Positions 1-5,411 are shown, numbered from the stretch's first letter. The stretch is 7,793 bases of DNA from Candidatus Acetothermia bacterium (GCA_028275195.1 JAPWVC010000059.1:1-7793), one strand, 5' to 3'. The notes: generated by a model not told the origin, from the letters alone. Numbers and translations are program-made.

Positions 1-4
1 CCAC

Positions 5-298
5 ATGGCGATCGAGAATTACGAGCACCAGCACGGCCTTCTCAAGGAGAAGGTCCCCACGGACGAGAAGGTGGTGCTGAAGCGGCTGAAGCATGTGATC
101 AACCCTAAGACCGGGCGGGAGATCCTCCAGGCGAACTTAGTGAGGGCCATAGCGGTCGACGGCGGGCGGGTGCGGGTCGAGCTCGATCTCCCACCGGACT
201 ATCAATTTGCCAGCGCTTTAGAAGAGGAGATCCGGGAGCGGCTCGAGCCGCTCTGGGATGTCCGGGAGGTAGAGGTCGCCTTCGTCGGGGAAGAGTGA
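5..298 (+). CDS. MIP18/DUF59-family protein (iron-sulfur maturation-like)
   Basis: This 97-residue protein has a short polar N-terminus, then from about residue 28 the alpha/beta fold pattern of the MIP18 (DUF59) family: a helix with NPKTGREI, a strand-turn-strand around VRAIAVDGGRVRVELDLP, a helix with EEEIRERLEPL, and a final strand EVEVAFVG. Family members (SufT, MIP18/CIA2, the N-terminal part of Mrp) act in cytoplasmic Fe-S cluster assembly or delivery. The cysteine usually found after the second strand is absent; the site reads LPPDYQFAS and the protein has no cysteine, so a scaffold or adaptor role fits better than direct ligand binding. Only four bases precede the ATG and they are open in frame, so the true start may lie outside the window. 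Its TGA overlaps the ATG of the MarR gene by one base (TGATG), implying translational coupling. Family is fairly sure; function is inferred. Confidence 0.75.
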   Translation: MAIENYEHQHGLLKEKVPTDEKVVLKRLKHVINPKTGREILQANLVRAIAVDGGRVRVELDLPPDYQFASALEEEIRERLEPLWDVREVEVAFVGEE

Positions 299-912
299 TG
301 GAAGAGCTGGCCGATCTCCGGAGGGTCCTCGAGGTCCCCGAGGCGCGGATCGCGCTCGTCCTCCTCCGGCTCTACCAGGGGGTCGAGGCGCTCCTCCGCC
401 GGCTGGGTGAGGCCGAGGGGCTCTCGCCGACCCAAGTCCAGGTCCTCTCGTTCCTCGCCCGGGCCCATCCGTCCTCCCGGGGGGTCAACGCCATCGCCAA
501 GCGGTTCTCTATCGCCGCAGCCACTGCCAGCCGCGTCCTGGACAACCTGGAGGAGAAGGGTCTGGTCAAGCGCCGCCACGACCTAGAGGATCGCCGACGG
601 GTCCAGGTCGAGCTAACTGCCAAGGGGAGGAAGTTGATCGCCCGGCTCAGCGCGCTCTCCGCCAAGCTGGAAGAGTATATCAGGAAGCTCTCCTCCGAGG
701 AGTTAGCCGCGCTCGACCAGGGCTTGGTGAAGCTCCTTCGCTCCTTCTACAAGGAAGGGTATCTAGCGATCTCCTCGGTCTGCCGCGAGTGCCCTTACCT
801 CGAGGAGAACGCCTTCCCTGGGACCGATCGGCCCCACCTCTGCCGGCTTACCGGGGAACGGCTGAGCGAGGAGGAGAGCTACCTCGAGCGGCTGGAGGAG
901 GTCCCCGCTTGA
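298..912 (+). CDS. MarR-family regulator with C-terminal Cys/His tail
   Basis: The first 150 residues are a MarR-type winged helix: an N-terminal dimerisation helix, LSPTQVQVLSFLA, the recognition region around AIAKRFSIAAATASRVLDNLEEKGLV (about residues 65-90), the wing with the family-typical DRR at 98-100, VELTAKG, and long C-terminal helices. After these comes an unusual tail with Cys162-x2-Cys165 and His180-x-Cys182, able in principle to bind zinc or an Fe-S cluster. MarR proteins are dimeric cytoplasmic DNA-binding regulators that often respond to oxidants, thiols or small ligands. I start at the ATG that overlaps the previous stop; a GTG one codon upstream (295) is also possible. The gene is followed by tusA with a 4-base TTGA overlap, so the regulator is encoded inside the sulfur-relay operon and probably controls it. 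The ligand and target operator are unknown. Confidence 0.88.
   Translation: MEELADLRRVLEVPEARIALVLLRLYQGVEALLRRLGEAEGLSPTQVQVLSFLARAHPSSRGVNAIAKRFSIAAATASRVLDNLEEKGLVKRRHDLEDRRRVQVELTAKGRKLIARLSALSAKLEEYIRKLSSEELAALDQGLVKLLRSFYKEGYLAISSVCRECPYLEENAFPGTDRPHLCRLTGERLSEEESYLERLEEVPA
896..902 (+). promoter_or_regulatory. Ribosome binding site fixing the tusA TTG start
   Basis: AGGAGGT, a full match to the anti-Shine-Dalgarno core, lies six bases before the TTG at 909. The nearest in-frame ATG (789) would overlap the MarR gene by more than 120 bases and prepend non-TusA sequence. The site therefore decides the start in favour of TTG. Confidence 0.75.
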
Positions 913-1154
913 AGGAGAAGATCGAGCGACGCGCCGATCTCTTCGTGGACTGCCGCGGCGAGACCTGTCCGATCCCGCTGGTCGAGTTCCGCAAGGCGGT
1001 GATGCGGGCCAGGCCGGGTGAGACGATCGAGATCGTCGGGACCCACGGCCCCTCGAAGGAGGAGATCCCCCTGGCCGTGAGGTCCCTCGGCCTAGAGCTC
1101 CTTGGGGTAGAGGAGGACCAAGATGGGGCCTGGCACATCTTCGTCCGCCGCTAG
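909..1154 (+). CDS. tusA: TusA-family sulfurtransferase (sulfur carrier)
   Basis: This protein of 81 residues, the usual TusA size, carries the signature DCRGETCPIPL, in which Cys20 of the CPxP motif is the expected persulfide-carrying residue. It is followed by FRKAVMRARPGETIEIVG, then EEIPLAVRSLGLELLG and a last strand WHIFVRR, matching the two-layer beta-alpha-beta fold. TusA proteins pass sulfane sulfur between cytoplasmic partners, for tRNA thiolation, molybdenum-cofactor or Fe-S work, or dissimilatory sulfur metabolism. A second cysteine, Cys15, sits close before the active site. The start is a TTG inside TTGA, overlapping the MarR stop by four bases and preceded by a perfect ribosome binding site. 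The next gene, dsrE2-like, begins inside this gene. That pairing of TusA with DsrE2 is known from sulfur-oxidising bacteria and archaea and points to a shared relay rather than stand-alone tRNA modification. Confidence 0.88.
   Translation: MKEKIERRADLFVDCRGETCPIPLVEFRKAVMRARPGETIEIVGTHGPSKEEIPLAVRSLGLELLGVEEDQDGAWHIFVRR
1111..1116 (+). promoter_or_regulatory. Ribosome binding site of the dsrE2-like gene inside tusA
   Basis: AGGAGG ends six bases before the ATG at 1123. It lies within the tusA coding sequence and supports the 32-base overlap between the two genes as real, rather than a later start in the second gene. Confidence 0.65.
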
Positions 1155-1566
1155 GAAGGCGGCGATCATCGTCCACTCCGGCGACTTAGACAAGGTGATG
1201 AGCGCCCTGATCCTGGGGAATGGGGCGCTCGCCATGGGCCTAGAGACGACCCTCTTCTTCACCTTCTGGGGCTTGTTGCGGCTCAGGCGAGGGCGGCTCG
1301 AACGGGCCCCGCTCTCGAAGCTGAACCTCCTCGGCCTCGGGCGGTGGCTGATGGGCAAGCGGATGCGCCGGGCCAGGGTGGCCTCGCTCAAGCGCTTGCT
1401 GGAGGATTACAGGGCCTTGGGCGGAAAGATCGTGGCCTGCGAGCTGACCATGCAGGTGATGGGCCTCCGGCGAGAGGACCTCCAGGAGGAGTGGATCGAC
1501 TCCTACGGGACCGTCGGGGCGTTCATCAACGAAGCCAAGGAGGCCGCGCTCACGCTCTTCATCTGA
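1123..1566 (+). CDS. DsrE2-type DsrE/DsrF/DrsH-like sulfur-relay protein
   Basis: The 147-residue protein matches the DsrE2 branch of the DsrE/DsrF-like family. It has an N-terminal strand KAAIIVHSGDLDKV, then ALILGNGALAMGLETTLFFTFWGLLRLRRG, a middle SKLNLLG, and the ACELTMQVMGL segment with Cys106, the expected sulfur-binding cysteine and the only one in the protein. It ends YGTVGAFINEAKEAALTLFI, as is typical. DsrE2 proteins occur beside TusA and rhodaneses in dissimilatory sulfur metabolism and are thought to exchange persulfide with TusA; the hydrophobic FFTFWGLL stretch suggests peripheral membrane contact. The first ten residues (GPGTSSSAAR) are poor in fold and come from the overlap with tusA. 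The gene ends the operon, only 16 bases from the stop of the convergent dehydrogenase. No rhodanese or Hdr-like genes are visible, so its enzymatic partner is unknown. Confidence 0.85.
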   Translation: MGPGTSSSAARKAAIIVHSGDLDKVMSALILGNGALAMGLETTLFFTFWGLLRLRRGRLERAPLSKLNLLGLGRWLMGKRMRRARVASLKRLLEDYRALGGKIVACELTMQVMGLRREDLQEEWIDSYGTVGAFINEAKEAALTLFI

Positions 1567-1582
1567 ACCTGAGGCCGCGAAC

Positions 1583-3478
1583 CTACTCCGGCTGCTCGAG
1601 GGTGATCCTCCCTTGCCCGCGGTCCGTGTGCCTAGTGTTGAAGCTGTCGCTCGTCCGGTGATAGGCGACGATGATCACATAGCTCTTTCCTGGCTCGAGC
1701 GGCTTGTCGAACCGGTCCCCCGAGTCCAAGGGGATGGCGAATTCGACGACCGTGCCCGCGGCGGTCTCCGTTCCAGCGGCCTCGAGGACATTGTCCTGCC
1801 CGCCGAGGCTGGTATCGGGAGCATGGCTGGTCTCAGTGGTCCCGAAGTCATCGCGGGTCTCGACCTTGCCATTCTTGACCGCGGCCAGGATGATGTTCGC
1901 CCCCTTCATCTGCCGCTCGGGATCGAGCCCGATCGCGACATAGCCCTTCCCAGGGCTGGCTAGGCCGAGGTAGAGCTTCTCCGCATCGTTATGCCAGTAG
2001 ACCTTCACCCCCACGACCTCGGTCATGTGGGGATACTCTTCCTCCCCGATCGCCCCGTCGAGCCTGCCCGCCCAGGCCTTCTTCGTGACCTTCCACAGGA
2101 CCCCGGTCCCCGGCTCGCCGAAGCGCCCGAAGTCGAGGAGATACATGGCCTCTCCGTCGGGGGAGAACTTCACATCGATCGGGTGCTCCAGGCCGGCGGT
2201 GCCACTGGCCGAGGCCGGGCCGGGAACTTTGTTGATAATGAAGTCTGAGACGATCGTCCCGCCGTTGGGAAGGAAGCGGACCCGTTGGACCTTGAACCCC
2301 GAGGGGCTGAGGTCTTGGACCCCGAACCCGAGGGCTCCCCATTCGGCAATGAAGAGGTCCCCGGCGAGGCCGAAGGCTCCGCCGACGCTGAAGGCGAACC
2401 CATCGGCCGAGGAACCGACGGAGAACTCAGCGACTGGCCCGATGGCCTGAGGGTGCGCGGCCAGGAGCGGCGGGACGCCCTGCTCGGTCTCCGTCCCGGG
2501 GAGGCCGAAGACCGCCCTGGAGGACTCGAGGAAGCCGAAATGGTCCGGCCAGCCATAGAAGCCCCCCTCATAGACCACATTTAGCTCGTCAGGGGCATTG
2601 GCGATCGGGCGAGAGCCGCGCACATCGGGCCCATTGTCGGAAGCGAGGAGCGCGCCCCGGAGGACCGGGTGGTCCGGGGGCGCGAAGCCGATCCCAAAGG
2701 GGTTGCGGAACCCCCAGGCTACCAGCTCGAGCTCCCTGGTCTCGAGATCGACGCGGAGGATCGCCCCGTTGCAACGGACCTGCCCCTTGATGATCTGGCC
2801 CGGCTCGGTAGCAGTCCCGTAAGGGACGAAGGCTCCGGTGGTCACGCCCTCATCATCGGTGAAGTTCCGGCCGAGCAACACGATATCCCGGCAGGCGAGG
2901 TCGTGGACCTCGGGGTGCTGGGTGAGCCAGCTCGTGACTTCTTTATTGTCTAGGCCGACGACCCCGGAGTTGGTGGCCGTCCCCTGGCCGAAGTAGAGCT
3001 TCCCATCTGGCCCGAAGGCCATGTGGTTATTCCCATGGTCTCCCAAACTCGGGAGGCCCCCAACCACGGGGGTTAAGGAGCCATCTGGCTCGATCCGGAC
3101 GATCCGGCCCTTATCCCCGGCGTAGAGTCGCCCGTCCGGGCTGACCACCAGCCCCAAGAGCGGCGGGATGAAGGCCTGGCCCGGGGCCGGGGCGACTCGG
3201 ACGGTTGTCCCGTCGGGATTGACCTTAAGGACCCGTGCCTCCGTCCCGGGGAGGAAGCCGCTCTCGGCGACAAAGATCTCGCCGTCCTCGCTGATCGCCA
3301 GGCTCGTGGGGGAATTGAGCCCCTGCGCCAGGACCTCGATCTTGTAGCCTGGGTAGATGTCGATGTCGTCCGGATCGGGAGCTCTGCCCACTTGGGCCGT
3401 CAGGCCCGAGCCGCTCGCAAAGAGAAGAAGGCCCGCGAAGAGCAAGCCGACGCCGCAAAATTGCGCGAAGTTTCTCAT
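1583..3478 (-). CDS. Exported sorbosone/glucose-dehydrogenase-like beta-propeller fused to DOMON domain
   Basis: This is a 631-residue secreted protein. A signal peptide (MRNF, hydrophobic residues 9-21, likely cleavage after LTA at 28) is followed by a six-bladed propeller of the soluble glucose/sorbosone dehydrogenase type at about 40-466. Landmarks are SPTSLAISEDGEIFVAE, repeated SPDGRLY and GPDGKLYFGQG blade motifs, His148 and His152 in GDHGNNH, GFRNPFGIGF with Arg258-Asn259, SDNGPDVRGSRP, NAPDELN and YGWPDHFG. His148 and Arg258 align by motif with the catalytic His and Arg of PQQ-dependent enzymes. Residues 478-631 resemble a DOMON domain (GYVAIGLDP, MKGANIIL, VVEFAIPLDSGD, RHTDRG), with Met524 and His617 as possible heme b ligands. 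The likely job is periplasmic or surface oxidation of a sugar or alcohol with electron transfer through the DOMON domain. AAGGGG lies six bases before the ATG. It is the last gene after the peroxiredoxin and CoA-binding protein (17-base gap). Substrate and cofactors are inferred. Confidence 0.85.
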   Translation of the reverse strand: MRNFAQFCGVGLLFAGLLLFASGSGLTAQVGRAPDPDDIDIYPGYKIEVLAQGLNSPTSLAISEDGEIFVAESGFLPGTEARVLKVNPDGTTVRVAPAPGQAFIPPLLGLVVSPDGRLYAGDKGRIVRIEPDGSLTPVVGGLPSLGDHGNNHMAFGPDGKLYFGQGTATNSGVVGLDNKEVTSWLTQHPEVHDLACRDIVLLGRNFTDDEGVTTGAFVPYGTATEPGQIIKGQVRCNGAILRVDLETRELELVAWGFRNPFGIGFAPPDHPVLRGALLASDNGPDVRGSRPIANAPDELNVVYEGGFYGWPDHFGFLESSRAVFGLPGTETEQGVPPLLAAHPQAIGPVAEFSVGSSADGFAFSVGGAFGLAGDLFIAEWGALGFGVQDLSPSGFKVQRVRFLPNGGTIVSDFIINKVPGPASASGTAGLEHPIDVKFSPDGEAMYLLDFGRFGEPGTGVLWKVTKKAWAGRLDGAIGEEEYPHMTEVVGVKVYWHNDAEKLYLGLASPGKGYVAIGLDPERQMKGANIILAAVKNGKVETRDDFGTTETSHAPDTSLGGQDNVLEAAGTETAAGTVVEFAIPLDSGDRFDKPLEPGKSYVIIVAYHRTSDSFNTRHTDRGQGRITLEQPE

Positions 3479-3495
3479 CCGATTCCCCTTTCATC

Positions 3496-3918
3496 TTAGC
3501 GCTGCTCCCTCTCGAGCAGCCGTTTATGCTCCGCCATCATACAACGATCCATCACGACCGCAATGCCGTGCTCCTCCGCCAACCTCGCCGCCTCTTCGTT
3601 CACGATCCCTCGCTGCATCCAGATCGCCTTCGGCCTGAGCTTGATCGCCTCCTGGACGACGGCGTAGGCCTGCTCGCTCGGGCGGAAGACCTGGACGATG
3701 TCCACCCTGGCCTTGACCTCCCCTAGGCTGGGATAGGCCCGCTCGCCGAGGATCTCCTCCGCTTGGGGGTTGATCGGGATGATCCTGTAGCCTTGCTCTT
3801 GGAGATACCTGGGGACGCGATGGGCATCCTTCCCCGGATCGCGGGAGCAGCCGACTACAGCGATAGTCCGAGATGCGCGCAAGATCGCCTCAATCTCCTC
3901 ATCGGTCTTGAGAGCCAT
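3496..3918 (-). CDS. CoA-binding-domain protein (YccU/COG1832 type)
   Basis: The protein has 140 residues, the usual size for stand-alone CoA-binding proteins. It is a single Rossmann-like domain: TIAVVGCSRDPGKDAHRV at 18-35 with the glycine-containing nucleotide loop, YLQEQGYRIIPINPQ, YPSLGEV, VDIVQVFRPSE, then IWMQRGIVNEEAARLAEEHG and the closing VVMDRCMMAEH. This is the N-terminal fold of succinyl-CoA synthetase alpha without the catalytic part. Members bind CoA or acyl-CoA and their cellular role is poorly known. The reading frame could start at a TTG at 3924 that overlaps the preceding stop, but AGGAG lies only two bases before it and eight bases before the ATG at 3918, so I take the ATG. 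It sits between a peroxiredoxin and an exported dehydrogenase in one operon. A link to redox or CoA-thiol status is possible but unproven. Confidence 0.85.
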   Translation of the reverse strand: MALKTDEEIEAILRASRTIAVVGCSRDPGKDAHRVPRYLQEQGYRIIPINPQAEEILGERAYPSLGEVKARVDIVQVFRPSEQAYAVVQEAIKLRPKAIWMQRGIVNEEAARLAEEHGIAVVMDRCMMAEHKRLLEREQR

Positions 3919-3920
3919 TC

Positions 3921-4376
3921 TCAAAGCTCCTCTAGGGCCGCGAGGACCTCCTTGATCGGCGGGAGCTCGCGGATGGGGTAGACCTTGGCGAAACGGACGA
4001 TCCCCTGCTCATCGAGGATGAAGACCGCCCGCTCGCTGAAGCCGTCCTTTTCCCGAAAGATCTTGAACCGCCGGGCCACCTCGCCATGGGGCCAGAAGTC
4101 GGCCAATAGCGGGGTCTCCTCGATCCCCAGGGCTTCGGCCCAGGCCCGCTTGCTCGGGACGCTGTCCACGCTGATCCCTAAAGCCACTGCCCCCAAGCGG
4201 TCGAACTCCGCCTTATGCCGCTCGAGGTCTAGCATCTGCTCCGCGCAGACCTTGGTCCAGGCCAAGGGATGGAAACCAAGCACCACTTTCTTCCCGCGAA
4301 GCTCGCTCAGCCTGACCTCCCGATCATGCTGGTCCTTGAGGGAGAAATCGGGCGCACTCGCTCCGACCTTGATCAT
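3921..4376 (-). CDS. One-Cys peroxiredoxin (AhpC/TSA/BCP superfamily)
   Basis: The 151-residue thioredoxin-fold protein begins IKVGASAPDFSLKDQHDREVRLSELRGKKVVLGF, the standard peroxiredoxin opening. The active site is FHPLAWTKVCAEQM, giving Thr41-x-x-Cys44 as the peroxidatic Thr/Cys pair; the proline after His36 replaces the common tyrosine context, as in AhpE/redoxin-like members. Arg115 in FSERAVFILD is the expected active-site arginine. Cys44 is the only cysteine, so there is no resolving cysteine in the chain and the enzyme should be one-Cys type, reduced by an outside thiol such as a small thiol or thioredoxin-like protein. It reduces peroxides in the cytoplasm. The ATG has GGGAGG five bases upstream. 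It is the first gene of a three-gene minus-strand operon with its own promoter about 50 bases upstream. The next gene starts three bases after, or overlaps, its stop. Confidence 0.9.
   Translation of the reverse strand: MIKVGASAPDFSLKDQHDREVRLSELRGKKVVLGFHPLAWTKVCAEQMLDLERHKAEFDRLGAVALGISVDSVPSKRAWAEALGIEETPLLADFWPHGEVARRFKIFREKDGFSERAVFILDEQGIVRFAKVYPIRELPPIKEVLAALEEL
3927..3932 (-). promoter_or_regulatory. Ribosome binding site deciding the CoA-binding-protein start
   Basis: GAGGAG on the minus strand lies inside the last codons of the peroxiredoxin gene. Spacing is eight bases to the ATG at 3918 and two bases to the alternative TTG at 3924, so it favours the ATG. Confidence 0.6.
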
Positions 4377-4407
4377 TTGGGCCTCCCATCTTTCAAGCTC
4401 GGCTCAA

Positions 4408-4424
4408 AATTAGTTATGCTAATT
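4408..4424. promoter_or_regulatory. Perfect inverted repeat over the peroxiredoxin start site (candidate operator)
   Basis: AATTAG and CTAATT form perfect 6-bp arms around a 5-base centre (TTATG). The repeat touches the end of the -10 element and covers the predicted start of transcription, a classic repressor position. The TTAG/CTAA half-sites resemble those of some MarR/SlyA-family operators. The MarR protein encoded at 298-912 is a possible but unproven ligand. Confidence 0.45.
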
Positions 4425-4450
4425 ATACCGCCGCCCCACCAAGCCGGCAA
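4422..4450 (-). promoter_or_regulatory. Sigma70-type promoter for the peroxiredoxin operon
   Basis: Reading the minus strand, TTGCCG (4450-4445) is followed after exactly 17 bases by a perfect TATAAT (4427-4422). Transcription would begin near 4415, leaving a leader of about 39 bases before the peroxiredoxin ATG. The AT-rich element stands out in GC-rich surroundings. The -35 matches consensus at four of six positions. Confidence 0.7.
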
Positions 4451-4496
4451 CCGCTGCCCCGAGGCTAGGGGGTAAGAGATAGGCCGGGGAATAAAG

Positions 4497-4519
4497 CGAG
4501 GCGCGCCTCGGCGCGCTTC
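4497..4519. repeat. GC-rich palindrome and hairpin between divergent promoters
   Basis: CGAGGCGCGCCTCG at 4497-4510 is a perfect 14-bp palindrome. The same bases can also form a 9-bp stem (4498-4506 with 4511-4519, one G-T pair) closed by a CTCG tetraloop. It lies upstream of both promoters, so neither would transcribe it. There is no T-run after it on the plus strand and only a short broken one on the minus strand. A protein-binding site or structural element is as likely as a terminator. Confidence 0.4.
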
Positions 4520-4546
4520 AAGGTCAGCTCGGCCAGCGCCTATCAC

Positions 4547-4575
4547 TTGCCTTGGGCGCAGTCGAGACTGATAAT
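4547..4575 (+). promoter_or_regulatory. Sigma70-type promoter for the exported protein gene
   Basis: TTGCCT (4547-4552) is followed after exactly 17 bases by GATAAT (4570-4575). The -35 shares TTGCC and the spacing with the promoter facing the other way. Transcription would start near 4582, about 80 bases before the ATG at 4661. Confidence 0.5.
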
Positions 4576-4660
4576 GACAAAGAGCGGCCACGGGCCATTC
4601 AGGGGCATGATGGCCTGATGATAAGGAAGCTTGGAGGGGGCTTGCAACTGGGCTGCTGAG

Positions 4661-5308
4661 ATGAAGAAGGCATGGCCTATAGCGGCGCTCTTGCTCGCCT
4701 TTCTGCTCTTGAGCCAGGGCAGCCAAGCGCGGGCGGAGGTCTTTGCCCTAGGCGGGGGGTTAATGGCTTATCCACTCGACCTACGGGGGCTCAAGGCAGA
4801 GCTATCCGAGAAGGGGGCGCCCTCGCAGCTTTTGGTTCGTATACCCGACTTCGCCCCGCTTCCCCATCTCCTTCTCCGTGGGCGGCTCGGCCTCCCCATC
4901 ATCAGTTGGGGCCAGCTCGAAGTCGGCCGGCTTGCCCTCATCCTCCCCTTTGAGGCGGGGACCTCCCTGAGCTTGGATTCTACAGCGATCGGCTTCGACC
5001 TCCTCGGGGAGGTGAAGGCCCTCTCCTTCGGGTTTGTGCTCGGCCTCGGGACCGATCTCATCCAAGGGCGGCTCGGCCTCTCCTCCACCGACCTTGGGAT
5101 GGCAGGGCTGATCGATCAGCTCGGCCTGGCGAACCGCTCCTGGTCTATCGCCGCCGTCCACGGCTCGGGCGAGCTGGAGCTGGTCCTTGGTCCACTCCGG
5201 CTCTATTTCCAGGGGAAGTATCTCCTCCCCCTGAGCCAGACCGGCCTCGGAATAGGGCTCGGCCCCTGGGCTTGGGAGGCCGGCCTAGGGCTGATGCTCG
5301 TGATCTGA
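4661..5308 (+). CDS. Uncharacterised exported, beta-rich protein (possible outer-membrane barrel)
   Basis: I do not recognise this 215-residue protein. It opens with a textbook signal peptide: MKKAW, a hydrophobic core IAALLLAFLLL, and an A-x-A cleavage site (QARA, after residue 25), so it should leave the cytoplasm. The mature part has no cysteine and is a run of alternating hydrophobic/polar strands broken by glycine turns, for example RGRLGLPIISWGQLEVGRLALILPF and LRLYFQGKYLLPL. That pattern suits a small transmembrane beta-barrel, but the last residue is Ile rather than the aromatic usual in outer-membrane proteins. I start at the ATG that opens the signal peptide. Its ribosome binding site is poor; an in-frame TTG at 4631 with AAGGA close by would add ten residues including acidic ones and is less likely. 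It has its own promoter, and a micro-ORF follows 14 bases after the stop. Confidence 0.7.
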   Translation: MKKAWPIAALLLAFLLLSQGSQARAEVFALGGGLMAYPLDLRGLKAELSEKGAPSQLLVRIPDFAPLPHLLLRGRLGLPIISWGQLEVGRLALILPFEAGTSLSLDSTAIGFDLLGEVKALSFGFVLGLGTDLIQGRLGLSSTDLGMAGLIDQLGLANRSWSIAAVHGSGELELVLGPLRLYFQGKYLLPLSQTGLGIGLGPWAWEAGLGLMLVI

Positions 5309-5322
5309 AAGGAGGATAAAGC

Positions 5323-5403
5323 ATGGACTGGATTTCAGCAAGAGCCCATGGGGCCTGGAGAAGATCGGTAAAAGCGCGAGTTTCGGGCGACCTAGGTCTA
5401 TGA
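5323..5403 (+). CDS. Candidate 26-residue basic micro-protein
   Basis: An ATG at 5323 opens 26 codons ending in TGA at 5401-5403. AAAGGAGG (5308-5315) stands seven bases before it, one of the best ribosome binding sites in the window, and begins in the stop codon of the exported-protein gene. The product starts MDWISARAHGAWRRS and is arginine-rich and basic, with two tryptophans and no membrane segment or signal peptide. No family is recognised. A strong site with no other start nearby is the only evidence, so it could instead be a remnant of a longer gene or a chance match. Confidence 0.35.
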   Translation: MDWISARAHGAWRRSVKARVSGDLGL

Positions 5404-5411
5404 AGGTGCCC
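5385..5411. terminator. Possible hairpin between convergent genes
   Basis: GGGC-G-ACCT (5385-5393) pairs with AGGTGCCC (5404-5411), giving an 8-bp stem with one bulged G and a 10-base loop. It sits at the meeting point of the rightward exported-protein unit and the leftward hydrolase operon, as a shared terminator would. Only short T-runs flank it and it overlaps the end of the micro-ORF, so the call is weak. Confidence 0.25.

Larger units (their letters stand above)
4377..4660. other. Divergent intergenic control region
   Basis: These 284 bases hold no credible gene on either strand. From left to right they contain the leader, operator-like repeat and promoter of the leftward peroxiredoxin operon, a GC-rich palindrome/hairpin (4497-4519), the rightward promoter (4547-4575), and a leader of about 80 bases for the exported protein. 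That leader has a possible 8-bp hairpin with one G-T pair, arms 4591-4598 and 4610-4617. Confidence 0.6.

Noticed and set aside
202..579. Minus-strand open frame of 125 codons
   Set aside because: It lies opposite the DUF59 and MarR genes and its product is low-complexity Gly/Arg/Glu/Pro sequence without fold signals.
763..1176. Minus-strand open frame of 137 codons
   Set aside because: It is antisense to MarR and TusA, very rich in Arg, Ser, Gly and Pro, with no motif; a compositional shadow.
1567..1625. Terminator between the convergent dsrE2-like and dehydrogenase genes
   Set aside because: Only 16 bases separate the stops, there is no T-run, and the pairings found are long-range or four bases long.
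1344..1661. Plus-strand frame of 105 codons overlapping the dsrE2-like gene
   Set aside because: It is a frame-shifted reading of the conserved DsrE2 gene and runs into the convergent gene; the product is low-complexity.
2025..2450. Plus-strand open frame of 141 codons inside the dehydrogenase region
   Set aside because: It is antisense to the conserved propeller and DOMON coding region and has no recognisable domain.
3395..3478. Cys8 of the exported dehydrogenase as a lipoprotein anchor
   Set aside because: The cysteine precedes the hydrophobic core instead of following it, so there is no lipobox; ordinary cleavage after LTA is more likely.
3916..3924. TTG at 3924 as start of the CoA-binding protein
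   Set aside because: The ribosome binding site would be only two bases away; the ATG at 3918 has eight-base spacing.
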